Source: Acidimicrobiaceae bacterium (GTDB taxonomy: Bacteria > Actinomycetota > Acidimicrobiia > Acidimicrobiales > RAAP-2). From it: a DNA stretch of 64,000 nt. Every line of letters starts with the position of its first letter. Position 1 is the stretch's first letter. This document shows positions 53,642-62,524 of the stretch, one piece after another. Position numbers and translations under genes: made by a program. The stretch covers positions 1 to 64,000 of the forward strand of contig PMOE01000025.1 of the NCBI GenBank assembly GCA_003161575.1, read 5' to 3'. The notes under the pieces were generated by a model, which was given only the letters and a program-made list of their open reading frames with translations, made no database searches and was not told where the DNA came from.

Positions 53642-54696
53642 CCCGAAGTCCAGACGGTCGGCCCGAGAATATCGGCGCAGTCAGCCATGAGGGTTCGCAC
53701 GACGTCGGCCGCCCGACGCTGCGTGCCCAGGGCGAAGTTCTGACCGGCAAACAAACTGGTCGCGTGATAGTCACCGCGTGCCGCAGCGGCGCGCCGTAGC
53801 GACTTGGTGGCGTTGTTGATCTGGGGGTACCCCGACGGGGCCGATCTGTGTGTGGTCATGAAGCGATTCACGACACCACGGGCGGTCCTCCCGCTGAAGG
53901 CCCTCGTGAGGGCCGTGCGGTCAAGATCGGGGGCCTCGAGCGCTGCTCTGTGGGCGGCATTTGTCCCGCTCTCGGGGCAGCGGAGGAAGGCGGTGCCGAG
54001 TTGGGCCGCGTCGGCTCCTGCCACGAGCACCGCGGCGACATCACGACCCTCCATCAGACCGCCAGCAGCGACGAGCGGTACGTCGACTCGGCCACGCACC
54101 GCAGCGAGAAGGGCGAGTATGCCGAATCCCCGCACGTCCTCTTCGGAGTCGCCGAACACACTCTGATGGCCGCCGGCGTCAATGCCTTGCAGACAGATGG
54201 CGTCGGCGCCTGATCGGGCACTCGTGGCCGCATCCTCGGGATTGGTCGCCGTCACGATCACCTTCGAGCCGGCCCCTTGGAGTGCAACGATCATCTCGTT
54301 GGGTGGGCAACCGAAGGTGAAGCTCGTCACCGCCACGGGGTCAGCGACGAGCGCTTCGATCTTCGCCGACCAGTCGTCGTCATCCCATGTGGCATCGCCG
54401 ATGGAGACGCCCAACTCTTCGGCTTGCGGGCGGAGTCCGACGAGATAGGCGTCGATGTCATCGGCATCGGCGTGGTCGGGATGAGGGACGAACACATTGA
54501 CCGCGAAGGGCTTGGTGGTCAGGGCCCTGACCTCGGCGATCTCCGCGGTCATCTCGGTGCAGCTCTTGTAGCCCGCGGCAAGCGATCCAAGTCCACCGGC
54601 CTCGCTGACCGCCGCGGCAAGAGGGGCGCCACTTGGTCCGCCGGCCATCGGGGCTTGGAAGATGGGGACCGCGACGATGTCGCGCAGTCTGTTCAT
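53638..54696 (-). CDS. nitronate monooxygenase-like flavoprotein
   Basis: A 352-residue TIM-barrel FMN enzyme: PIFQAPMAGGPSGAPLAAAVSEAG at the start, SFTFGCPPNEM, CLQGIDAGGHQ, VPLVAAGGLMEG and VLVAGADAAQLGTAFL. This is the nitronate monooxygenase/2-nitropropane dioxygenase family, which oxidises alkyl nitronates; some members work on other substrates. The GIDAGGH His is the catalytic-base position. It lies in the minus-strand catabolic group. Confidence 0.88.
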   Translation of the reverse strand: MNRLRDIVAVPIFQAPMAGGPSGAPLAAAVSEAGGLGSLAAGYKSCTEMTAEIAEVRALTTKPFAVNVFVPHPDHADADDIDAYLVGLRPQAEELGVSIGDATWDDDDWSAKIEALVADPVAVTSFTFGCPPNEMIVALQGAGSKVIVTATNPEDAATSARSGADAICLQGIDAGGHQSVFGDSEEDVRGFGILALLAAVRGRVDVPLVAAGGLMEGRDVAAVLVAGADAAQLGTAFLRCPESGTNAAHRAALEAPDLDRTALTRAFSGRTARGVVNRFMTTHRSAPSGYPQINNATKSLRRAAAARGDYHATSLFAGQNFALGTQRRAADVVRTLMADCADILGPTVWTSG

Positions 54697-54835
54697 GGCT
54701 CATTGACTCCTGACCTCGCCGGGCCCACCTTGTGACTCGGGATTGTTTCTCACGACCGGTGCCGGGTCGCCGACATCGACCGGAGCGATGGTCCGCGGAC
54801 CGGCAGCCCCTCGAAGAATGTCTCGTAGACCCGGC

Positions 54836-55945
54836 CTAGTGGCCACCGAAGACGATGAGGCTGCGCACCACCTCCCCGGCCTCCATGGCAACGAAGGCTT
54901 CGTTGACGTCATCGAGTCCGATCCGGCGGGTCACGAGGGATGACGCGTCCAGGTCACCTCGTGCAACCAGGTCGACGAGCATCGGGAAATCACGGTCAGG
55001 GTCGGTCGACCCGTACACACAGCCGAATAGGGCCTTGGCGTCGGCGAAGAGCTCCATCGCGTTGAACGGAACCACGTCTGCGTCCGAACCCGCACCCACC
55101 ACCACGGTCGTGCCCCCACGCCGGGCCGCTGAATAAGCGAGGCGGATGGTCTCGGGGCGCCCGACGACCTCGAAGCTGAAGTCCGCCCCCCGCCCCTCGG
55201 TCAGCGCACGCACCTGATCCAACGCATCGCCCGCGGACGAGTCCACCGATGCGGTCGCCCCCATCGATTCGGCCAGGGCGAGCTTTGCGGCCACGCGATC
55301 GACGGCGATCACCTGCGACGCCCCGGCCAGCCGGGCTCCTTGGACCACACAGAGCCCGACCCCACCGCAGCCGACCACGACGACGGACGAACCGAGGGTG
55401 ACCCGGGCGATGTTGGCCACCGCACCGACCCCGGTAGCCAGGGCACAGCCGACGAGTGCGACCTGCTCGAGCGGCACTTTCGGGTCGACCGGCACCGCAC
55501 TGCCTTCGGGGACGAGCGTCGCCTCTGCGAACGCCCCCACCCCGAGACCCCGGATGAGGGGTACGCCGGCGGCTGTGCCGTAGGGGCTCCCGAGCGCCTC
55601 GGCCAGGCCGATGTCGCAGAGCATGGGCTGACCCGCGAGGCAATAGAAACACCTCCGGCACGGCGGATTCCATCCGAGGACAACGTGGTCCCCGGGGCTG
55701 ACTCGGGTCACCGCGCTGCCAACCTCTTCGACGACGCCGGCCCCTTCGTGTCCGAGGACGGTCGGGAACATGAACGGCAGTCGGCCCTGTTGGACCGAGA
55801 GGTCGCTGTGGCAGACACCGCTGGCCGCCAGTCGCACCCGCACTTGGTGCGGACCGGTCTCGGCCAGTTCAATCTCTTCGACGCCCAGAGGCTCACCAAC
55901 GCCATGGAGCACCGCGGCGCGCACCCGGCGCTGCGTTGCACTCAC
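54836..55945 (-). CDS. zinc-dependent alcohol dehydrogenase (MDR family)
   Basis: A 369-residue medium-chain dehydrogenase: catalytic zinc ligand Cys in SGVCHSD, GHEGAGVVEEVG, structural zinc Cys set (CRRCFYC..C), VVVGCGGVGLCVVQGA Rossmann loop and a C-terminal DDVNEAF motif. It belongs with actinobacterial class III-like Zn-dependent dehydrogenases and probably oxidises an alcohol to an aldehyde for the aldehyde dehydrogenase nearby. The GTG start overlaps the preceding amidohydrolase stop (GTGA). Confidence 0.9.
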   Translation of the reverse strand: MSATQRRVRAAVLHGVGEPLGVEEIELAETGPHQVRVRLAASGVCHSDLSVQQGRLPFMFPTVLGHEGAGVVEEVGSAVTRVSPGDHVVLGWNPPCRRCFYCLAGQPMLCDIGLAEALGSPYGTAAGVPLIRGLGVGAFAEATLVPEGSAVPVDPKVPLEQVALVGCALATGVGAVANIARVTLGSSVVVVGCGGVGLCVVQGARLAGASQVIAVDRVAAKLALAESMGATASVDSSAGDALDQVRALTEGRGADFSFEVVGRPETIRLAYSAARRGGTTVVVGAGSDADVVPFNAMELFADAKALFGCVYGSTDPDRDFPMLVDLVARGDLDASSLVTRRIGLDDVNEAFVAMEAGEVVRSLIVFGGH

Positions 55946-57756
55946 GGTGGCGGGGCATCCGCTGGAGCCTGCGGACCGGGCAGATTCGGGTCCGGTCCCA
56001 CCCAGTCTGAGCCGGCGTTGACCGTATCGCTGTCGAGTCCGGAACGAAGCACCCGGCCCGGGAGCTCGCCGGTAAACGCACCGTGGCGGACCACTTCGGT
56101 GCCGTTGACCAGCACGTGCCCGATCCCGGTCGCTTCGGCATAGAGGCGGCTCGCCCCCCCGGGAAGATCGTCGACCGTTCGCTCGGGGAGGTGGCCGACC
56201 TCTTCGGGGTCGAAGACCACGATGTCGGCCCACCAGCCTTCGGCCAGTCGGCCCCGGTGGCGCAGCCCGTAGAAGCGGGCCGGGACGTCGGTCAGCTGAT
56301 GGACCGCCTCTTCCCAGCTGAGCAAGCCACGTTGGCGCACCCCGTCGCCCAGCAACGAGGTCGAGTAGATCGCTCCGCACATGGTGTCGAGATGGGCGCC
56401 CGCATCCGAGCCGCCGATGATCGCCCGAGGATCGCGCCATACCGCGGCCCGCGCCTGCCAATCGGCGTCGGACTCGGGAATCGGCAGGCGCAGCCCGGTG
56501 CGCAATTCGTCAGCCACCACCACATCGAGCAACGCGTCGAATGGTCCCTGACCACGCTCGGCCGCCACATCGCCCACGCTGCGACCCTCGTAGGCCGCGT
56601 TCGTAGCGGAGAAGGTCTCTTCGAACACGAGCCGCTCCCACACCGCCAAGTGACGCAGGATGCCCGCCTCGTCGGACTGGGCACTGCGATCCATGCGTCG
56701 TCGCACCTCCGGATCGGAAAACGCGGCAAGACGCTCTGGCTTTGCAAGCGAGAGGATCTCGCGCCACCCGGGCAGTCCGTCGAGGATGGCCCCGTGGTCG
56801 AAGGACAATCGCAACCGCATGGTGTGCGGCAGCGTCAACGCCACCACGGTCGCCCCCCGCTCGGCCGCAGCACTCGAGGCGGCCAGCTGGTGCTCGGTGC
56901 CGGCGGGATCCATGGCCGAGACCCCGAGCACGTTCCAGTTGACCGGGCGGTCGGCCAGCAAGGAGACCGTCGTCATCAAGTCGATCTCCTCGTCGCTGAA
57001 GCCATTCAGACACCCCGGGACGATCAGCTCGACGGTCGTGCCCGGGTGGTCGGCGACCGCCCGGGCCAGAGCCTCGATCTCGCCTCGCTCGGCGGCCCGG
57101 GAGGGCACCGGCCGGCCGTCCCCATCGTGATGGGTGTGGACCTTGGAGGTGGAAAAACCCATGGCGCCGTCGGTCAGCGCCTGGTGAAGTCCCTCGACCA
57201 TGGCCGCCACCTGGTCGGGCGAGGCGACCTCACCCACCGCGTGGTCGCCCATGGCGGCCCGCCGAAGGGCGGAGTGGCCGACCAAGAAACCGGCGTTGAC
57301 ACCGATGCGACCGTCGAGACGGGCGAGCCATTCCCCGAACGACGTCCAGCTCCAGTCGAGACCCTCTTGGAGGGCGCGCAGCGGCATCCCCTCCACCCTG
57401 GCCATCATCTGTGAGAGGTACGCGGTGTTCTTCGGACCGCATGGTGCGAGGGAGAACCCGCAATTGCCCCCGAGCACCGTGGTCACCCCGTGGAGCGGTG
57501 ACGGGCTGGCCGTCGGGTCCCAGAAGAGCTGGGCGTCGTAGTGGGTGTGCAGGTCGATGAAACCGGGAGCGACGATCATCCCGGCCGCGTCGATGACCGC
57601 AGCGCCAGCATCCTCGATCCCCCCAATGGCAACCACCCGCCCGTCGGACACCCCCACGTCGGCGAGGCGTCCTGGGGCGCCGGTGCCGTCCACCACCGTG
57701 CCACCGCGGATCACAAGATCGAGCACCGCGCCTGCGGACCGTTCGCGCTCGGGCAC
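55942..57756 (-). CDS. N-acyl-D-amino-acid deacylase-like amidohydrolase
   Basis: A 604-residue metal-dependent amidohydrolase. HxH metal site in PGFIDLHTHYDAQLFWDP, GNCGFSLAPCGP (usual Cys ligand region), ALTDGAMGFST and GGSDAGAHLDTM (metal/base Asp). It belongs to the D-aminoacylase branch of amidohydrolase family 3, which in actinobacteria also includes enzymes for other amides; the substrate is unknown. It forms a minus-strand group with the Zn-dehydrogenase (4-nt overlap) and the aldehyde dehydrogenase 13 nt upstream. Confidence 0.88.
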   Translation of the reverse strand: MPERERSAGAVLDLVIRGGTVVDGTGAPGRLADVGVSDGRVVAIGGIEDAGAAVIDAAGMIVAPGFIDLHTHYDAQLFWDPTASPSPLHGVTTVLGGNCGFSLAPCGPKNTAYLSQMMARVEGMPLRALQEGLDWSWTSFGEWLARLDGRIGVNAGFLVGHSALRRAAMGDHAVGEVASPDQVAAMVEGLHQALTDGAMGFSTSKVHTHHDGDGRPVPSRAAERGEIEALARAVADHPGTTVELIVPGCLNGFSDEEIDLMTTVSLLADRPVNWNVLGVSAMDPAGTEHQLAASSAAAERGATVVALTLPHTMRLRLSFDHGAILDGLPGWREILSLAKPERLAAFSDPEVRRRMDRSAQSDEAGILRHLAVWERLVFEETFSATNAAYEGRSVGDVAAERGQGPFDALLDVVVADELRTGLRLPIPESDADWQARAAVWRDPRAIIGGSDAGAHLDTMCGAIYSTSLLGDGVRQRGLLSWEEAVHQLTDVPARFYGLRHRGRLAEGWWADIVVFDPEEVGHLPERTVDDLPGGASRLYAEATGIGHVLVNGTEVVRHGAFTGELPGRVLRSGLDSDTVNAGSDWVGPDPNLPGPQAPADAPPP

Positions 57757-57769
57757 CCGGGCGCCTCTC

Positions 57770-59239
57770 CTACCCGGCCCGGGCCGGTCCGGGGTGGGTC
57801 AGCACGGTGCGCGCCCGGGTGAATGCCCGCATCCCCTCGGGACCGAGTTCGACCCCGAAGCCGGATTGTTTCCAGCCGCCCATGGGCGCCCGGAAGTCCA
57901 TGGCCGACATGCCGTGGGTGTTGACGAAGATCGTCCCTGCTTCGAGGCGGTGGGAGATCGACGCCGCCAGGGCCTCGTCGTTACTCCAGATCGACGCGCA
58001 CAGACCGAAGTCGGTGTCGTTCGCCGCGCTCAGTGCCTCTTCGAGATCGCGGTAGCCGAGCACCGGGAGCGCCGGGGCGAATTGTTCTTCACGCACGATG
58101 AGCGCGTCGGGCGGGGGCGCCTCGACAATGGCCGGAGAGACCACGTACCCACCGGCCTCGGAGTCCTCGTCGCGCAGCTGGGCGGGCCGGTGGACCCGGG
58201 CCCCCAAAGAGGCCGCCTCGGCGATAAAGGATTCGACGCGGTCCCGGGCTTGTGGTCGGTGGACCGGGCCCATGGTCACTCCGTCGACCAGCCCGTCGCC
58301 GACGACCTCGGTTGACAGCCGGGCCACCAGCGCCTCGATGAGGGCGGGCATCGAGTCTTCGTGCACGTAGAGCCGCTTGATGGCCATGCAGACCTGGCCG
58401 CTCGTCACGAAGGCGGCCTCGACGAGCCGGCCGGCCAATGCGTCGTCGATCTCGACATCGGGGGCGAGGATGGCCGGGTCATTGCCGCCGAGCTCGAGGA
58501 CGAGCGGCTTGGTGGCCGCGGCGGCCGAGGCCATCACGGCACGCCCCGTCGGCACACCCCCGGTGAACGACACCATGTCGACATCTCGGTGGGTGACGAG
58601 CGCCTCACCGAGCGCCGCGTCGGGGCCGTTGACGATATTGAGCACGCCGGGCGGGAGCGCGGCCGCCAGGGCGGCCACCGTTGCCAGCACGGCTCCCGGA
58701 CAGGTGGGCGGAGCCTTGGCCACCACGGTGTTCCCGGTCAGCAACGCCGGCAACACCTTGTTGCCCATGACCGACACCGGCCAGTTGAACGGCAGCAAGG
58801 CGGCGACCACGCCGTGAGGCACGTGCTCGATCTCGGTACGCCGGGCCCCCGAGCCGATGTGGCGCGGGGCCAGCGATTCGGCGGCGAAGGGGGCGAAGCC
58901 CGCCGCCATGGCACCGATCGTGCCGGCGTCGAAGATTGCCTCGAAGAGGACCTTGCCGTGCTCCCGGGTGAGCAGGCGGGCGAGGTCACCGCGGTCGACC
59001 GCGGCCGCCGCCTGCCGGGCGGCGGCCACCACCGCCGCGGACCGGTCCTCGGTGCTGGTGGCGGCCCACCCCGGGAAGGCCCGCCGGGCCGCGGCTACCG
59101 CCTCATCGAGCTGGGCCAGTGATGCGGTGGGCGCGGTGAGGACCACCTCGGCCGGCCGCACCGGATTGGTCACCGCGTACGAGCCACCCGCCCCCGCCAC
59201 GACCTGACCATCGATCACCAGTCCGAATTGTTCGTCCAC
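57770..59239 (-). CDS. aldehyde dehydrogenase
   Basis: A 489-residue ALDH: NWPVSVMGNKVLPALLTGNTV cofactor region, VSFTGGVPTG, the LELGGNDPAI Glu, catalytic Cys in SGQVCMAIKRL and EEQFAPALPVLGY. It oxidises an aldehyde to the acid with NAD(P)+, probably the product of the alcohol dehydrogenase in the same group. GTG at 59239 is chosen, with GGGGG 5 nt upstream. The frame extends to 59455 without conserved sequence. Confidence 0.9.
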   Translation of the reverse strand: MDEQFGLVIDGQVVAGAGGSYAVTNPVRPAEVVLTAPTASLAQLDEAVAAARRAFPGWAATSTEDRSAAVVAAARQAAAAVDRGDLARLLTREHGKVLFEAIFDAGTIGAMAAGFAPFAAESLAPRHIGSGARRTEIEHVPHGVVAALLPFNWPVSVMGNKVLPALLTGNTVVAKAPPTCPGAVLATVAALAAALPPGVLNIVNGPDAALGEALVTHRDVDMVSFTGGVPTGRAVMASAAAATKPLVLELGGNDPAILAPDVEIDDALAGRLVEAAFVTSGQVCMAIKRLYVHEDSMPALIEALVARLSTEVVGDGLVDGVTMGPVHRPQARDRVESFIAEAASLGARVHRPAQLRDEDSEAGGYVVSPAIVEAPPPDALIVREEQFAPALPVLGYRDLEEALSAANDTDFGLCASIWSNDEALAASISHRLEAGTIFVNTHGMSAMDFRAPMGGWKQSGFGVELGPEGMRAFTRARTVLTHPGPARAG

Positions 59240-59378
59240 GTCGCCCCCACTTCGGTCTGCGGCGAGCGAGGTCTCGCTCGACCGGGTGCTCCGCCCCGGT
59301 CCGTGCGGACCGAGGACTATCTCGTCTCTGACGATAGTGTCACCTTTCGGTGCGCGACACGGCTCTCGGGAGCAGGCG

Positions 59379-60596
59379 ATGACGGCGACCGGCAGACCGG
59401 GCCGGGGCTCACTCCTGCCCGATCCCGAGGCCCGGGCCATCGTGGTCCCGATCATCTCGGTCGACGACCACCTGATCGAGCCGCCCGACCTTTTCGAGGG
59501 CCGGATGCCCGCCGAGCTGGCGGCCGAGGCCCCCCGGGTGACCGAACTCGAATCGGGCCGGGAGGCCTGGGCCTTTGAGGGGAACCTTTACCCGAATGTG
59601 GGCCTGAACGCGGTAGTGGGACGCCCGAAAGAGGACTGGAGCATGGACCCGGCCCGCTTCGAGGAGATGCGGCCGGGCTGTTTCGATATCGACGCCCGGG
59701 TCGGCGATATGGACGCGGCGGGAATCTGGGCTTCGCTCTGCTTCCCTTCCCTGGTGGCTGGATTTTGCGGCTCGGTGTTCAGCCGTGCGGCAGACCCCGA
59801 GCTGGGCCTCGCCTGCGTCCGGGCCTGGAACGACTGGCATCTCGACGTCTGGGCCGGCACCCACCCGGGCCGGATCATCCCGCTGCAGCTGACCTGGCTC
59901 TCCGATGTGACGGTGGCCGCCGCCGAGGTTCGCCACAACGCCGAGCGCGGCTTTCGGGCGGTGAGCTTTCCCGAGTTCCCCGCCCAGTTGGGACTGCCCT
60001 CAATCTTCTCGGGGCGCTGGGACCCGTTCTTCGCCGCGTGCGAGGAGACCGAGACCGTCGTGTGCCTGCACACCGGGGCGTCGTCGTGGGCACCCCTCCC
60101 CTCCCCCGACCCGCCCTTCGAGCTCCTCCCCACCTTGTTCCCGGTGAACGCGTTGGTCGCCGCGGCGGAGTGGCTCTGGTCCGGTGTTCCCCTGCGCTTC
60201 CCCGGCCTCGCCGTCGCCCTCTCCGAGGGGGGCATGGGCTGGGTACCCATGCTGATGGACCGCGTCGACTACGTCGTGGCCCACTCGGCGTCGGGCACCG
60301 AGTCAGGGGCCTGGCCTTCGGCCCTGCGGCCGAGCGAGGTCCTCAGGCGCAACTTCTGGTTTTGCAGCATCGACGATCCGTCGGTGATCCCCCTTCGCCA
60401 CGTGATCGGGGTCGATCACATCATGGTGGAGAGCGACTATCCCCATGCCGACTCGAGCTGGCCCGACACCCAGGCGGTGCTGGCCGCCACCATGGGCCAC
60501 ATCCCCGAGGCCGAGCTGCGAGCCATCGCCGGCGGCAACGCCGCCCGCCTCTTCCGCTGGGCCCTCCCCGAGCACGACGATTGGCGGGTACCATGA
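59379..60596 (+). CDS. ACMSD-like amidohydrolase
   Basis: A 405-residue TIM-barrel amidohydrolase of the type seen in actinobacterial steroid and aromatic gene sets. VDDHLIEPPDL at the N-terminus replaces the usual HxH with DxH. CLHTGAS supplies the central His, and VESDYPHADSSWP the Asp. It hydrolyses or decarboxylates a ring-cleavage-type intermediate, by analogy with ACMSD; the true substrate is unknown. GGGAG lies just upstream of the ATG. The next gene overlaps by 4 nt. Confidence 0.85.
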   Translation: MTATGRPGRGSLLPDPEARAIVVPIISVDDHLIEPPDLFEGRMPAELAAEAPRVTELESGREAWAFEGNLYPNVGLNAVVGRPKEDWSMDPARFEEMRPGCFDIDARVGDMDAAGIWASLCFPSLVAGFCGSVFSRAADPELGLACVRAWNDWHLDVWAGTHPGRIIPLQLTWLSDVTVAAAEVRHNAERGFRAVSFPEFPAQLGLPSIFSGRWDPFFAACEETETVVCLHTGASSWAPLPSPDPPFELLPTLFPVNALVAAAEWLWSGVPLRFPGLAVALSEGGMGWVPMLMDRVDYVVAHSASGTESGAWPSALRPSEVLRRNFWFCSIDDPSVIPLRHVIGVDHIMVESDYPHADSSWPDTQAVLAATMGHIPEAELRAIAGGNAARLFRWALPEHDDWRVP

Positions 60597-62092
60597 CCGG
60601 CCCGCGTCCCGAGCCGCGCACCCCGCCCAAGGCCCTGGTGACCACGGTGGTGGTCGATGCCGACGGCCACGTGGTGGAACCCCCCGAGGCCTGGAGCGAT
60701 GTCCCCGAGGAGGCCCGGCCTCGCATTGTGGCCGACTCGGTCGGGATTGAACACGTCATCGTGGGCGACACCGAGATCCTGGCGGTCCCCCTCGGAACGC
60801 TCGCCACCCCTGGATCGAGTTTCGCCGACTTCGCCTCGTATGCGCCGCTGTCCGAAGCCCACCAGGGCGGATCGGATCCACACCTGCGCCTCATCGACAT
60901 GGACGCAGAAGGCATCGACCAGGCCGTGCTCTTCCCCTCGATCGGGCTCTACTTCTCCGCTGTCGCGGACCCCGACAGCGCGGTGCACCTGGCCCGGGCC
61001 TACAACGACTGGCTGGCCTCATACTGCGCAGCCGACCGGTTGCGTTTGTTCGGGGCGGCCATGCTTCCCCTCCAAGACCCGGTGGCCGCGGCGGCCGAGC
61101 TGCGCCGGGCCGCCAACGAGTTGCATTTTCCCGCGGCCTTCGTCCGTCCCAATCCCTGCGGTGGCCGATCCCTGTCCGACCCGGCCTATGAGGTCGTCTG
61201 GTCGGCCGCCGAAGAGGTGGGCGTTCCCGTCTGCGTCCATGAGGGCAGCTCGGTCATCGTCCCGACCCTTGGCTCCGATCGTCCCTTCAACCCGCTCATC
61301 CTCCACGCCGTATCCCACTCCTTCGAACAGATGCTGGCCTGTGCCCAACTCATCGCCTTCGGGGTCCTCGAACGCCACCGGGACCTGCAGGTGGTCTTCT
61401 TGGAATCGAGCGGCGGCTGGGTGCCCTTTTGGCTCGAACGCCTCGACGAGCAGGCCGAGACGTTCGGGGGGTTCTGCCCGGACATGGTGGAGCGGCCGAG
61501 CGACTACTTCGCCCGGCAGTGCTTCATCAGCTACGAGATTGACGAGGCGACATTGCCCGCCCTTCTTCCGTTCATCGGCGAGGACCGCGTGGTGTGGGGC
61601 TCGGACTACCCCCACCACGACGCCACGTTCCCCGGCGCCGTTGACGCGCTCCGCTCGACGTTGGCACCACTGCTCCCACGTGCCCAAGCCAAGGTCCTCG
61701 GCCTCAACGCCCGAGGTCTCTACGGGCTCCCGTCGCGCCACTCGGGCCCGGCCGCCGTGGTCCACGCCTACTTCACCGCCGTGACCACCCGGGACCCAGA
61801 CGCCCTGCGCCGGCTGTTCACACCCGATGCCCGGCTGGTGACCGGCGGCATCACGTTGGTCGGCGCCGCCGACATCGTCTCTTTCTATGCGACCGGGGCC
61901 TTCATTTTCGACGACCTCCTGCCGCGGCCCGGGGCGCTCGACATCGACGGGGCCCGGGTCGAGGTGACCATCGAACTGCACGTCGGCGGGACGGACAGCT
62001 CCATCGTCGATCAGTTCACCGTGGCCGGGAACCAGATCAGCCGACTCGAAATCTCGGCCCTGCCGTCGGTCCTGCAGTTCGACAGGCCCTAA
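60593..62092 (+). CDS. ACMSD-like amidohydrolase fused to NTF2-like domain
   Basis: A 499-residue fusion. Residues 1-375 are an amidohydrolase like the previous gene product (VDADGHVVEPP, CVHEGSS, WGSDYPHHDATFPG). Residues 380-495 are an NTF2/SnoaL-like domain (VVHAYFTAVTTRDPDALRRLFTPDARLV). The extra domain may bind the same hydrophobic substrate. The start is in a 4-nt overlap with the upstream paralogue. The two probably form one complex or act on successive steps. Confidence 0.85.
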   Translation: MTGPRPEPRTPPKALVTTVVVDADGHVVEPPEAWSDVPEEARPRIVADSVGIEHVIVGDTEILAVPLGTLATPGSSFADFASYAPLSEAHQGGSDPHLRLIDMDAEGIDQAVLFPSIGLYFSAVADPDSAVHLARAYNDWLASYCAADRLRLFGAAMLPLQDPVAAAAELRRAANELHFPAAFVRPNPCGGRSLSDPAYEVVWSAAEEVGVPVCVHEGSSVIVPTLGSDRPFNPLILHAVSHSFEQMLACAQLIAFGVLERHRDLQVVFLESSGGWVPFWLERLDEQAETFGGFCPDMVERPSDYFARQCFISYEIDEATLPALLPFIGEDRVVWGSDYPHHDATFPGAVDALRSTLAPLLPRAQAKVLGLNARGLYGLPSRHSGPAAVVHAYFTAVTTRDPDALRRLFTPDARLVTGGITLVGAADIVSFYATGAFIFDDLLPRPGALDIDGARVEVTIELHVGGTDSSIVDQFTVAGNQISRLEISALPSVLQFDRP

Positions 62093-62101
62093 TATCCCGC
62101 C

Positions 62102-62524
62102 ATGCTCGCTCACGGCCCCCCGTTCCGGCTGCTGCCCCGGATCGACTCGGACAACCACTTTTTTTGGACAAGTGGGGCAGACGGTCGGCTCCGCTTCTTG
62201 CGCTGCCGGTCCTGCGAGTCCTTCGTCCACCCCCCCGCACCGCGTTGTCCCCAGTGTCTGGCCGAGTACCTGACCCCCGAGCCGGTCAGCGGACGCGCCG
62301 TCCTCGAGAGCTTCACCGTCAATCATCAACAGTGGGTCCCGGGCGCCGAGCCCTACATGGTGGCCTGGGTGTCCATCGTCGAGCAGTCCGACGTGCGGCT
62401 CACCACCAACCTAATCGACGTTGCCCTCGAGGACGTGCACATCGGCATGCCCGTCGAGGTCATCTTCGAACACAACGACGACGTGTACCTGCCCTTGTTC
62501 CGTCGGGTCGGAGGGGAGAAGTGA
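62102..62524 (+). CDS. DUF35 OB-fold, zinc-ribbon protein
   Basis: A 140-residue protein: rubredoxin-like zinc ribbon (CRSCESF...CPQCLAE), then an OB-fold (SGRAVLESFTVNH, VAWVSIVEQSDV). DUF35 proteins partner with thiolase-like enzymes in steroid side-chain and polyketide pathways, guiding acyl-CoA. It overlaps the thiolase-like gene (GTGA) and follows the amidohydrolases by 9 nt. Confidence 0.9.
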   Translation: MLAHGPPFRLLPRIDSDNHFFWTSGADGRLRFLRCRSCESFVHPPAPRCPQCLAEYLTPEPVSGRAVLESFTVNHQQWVPGAEPYMVAWVSIVEQSDVRLTTNLIDVALEDVHIGMPVEVIFEHNDDVYLPLFRRVGGEK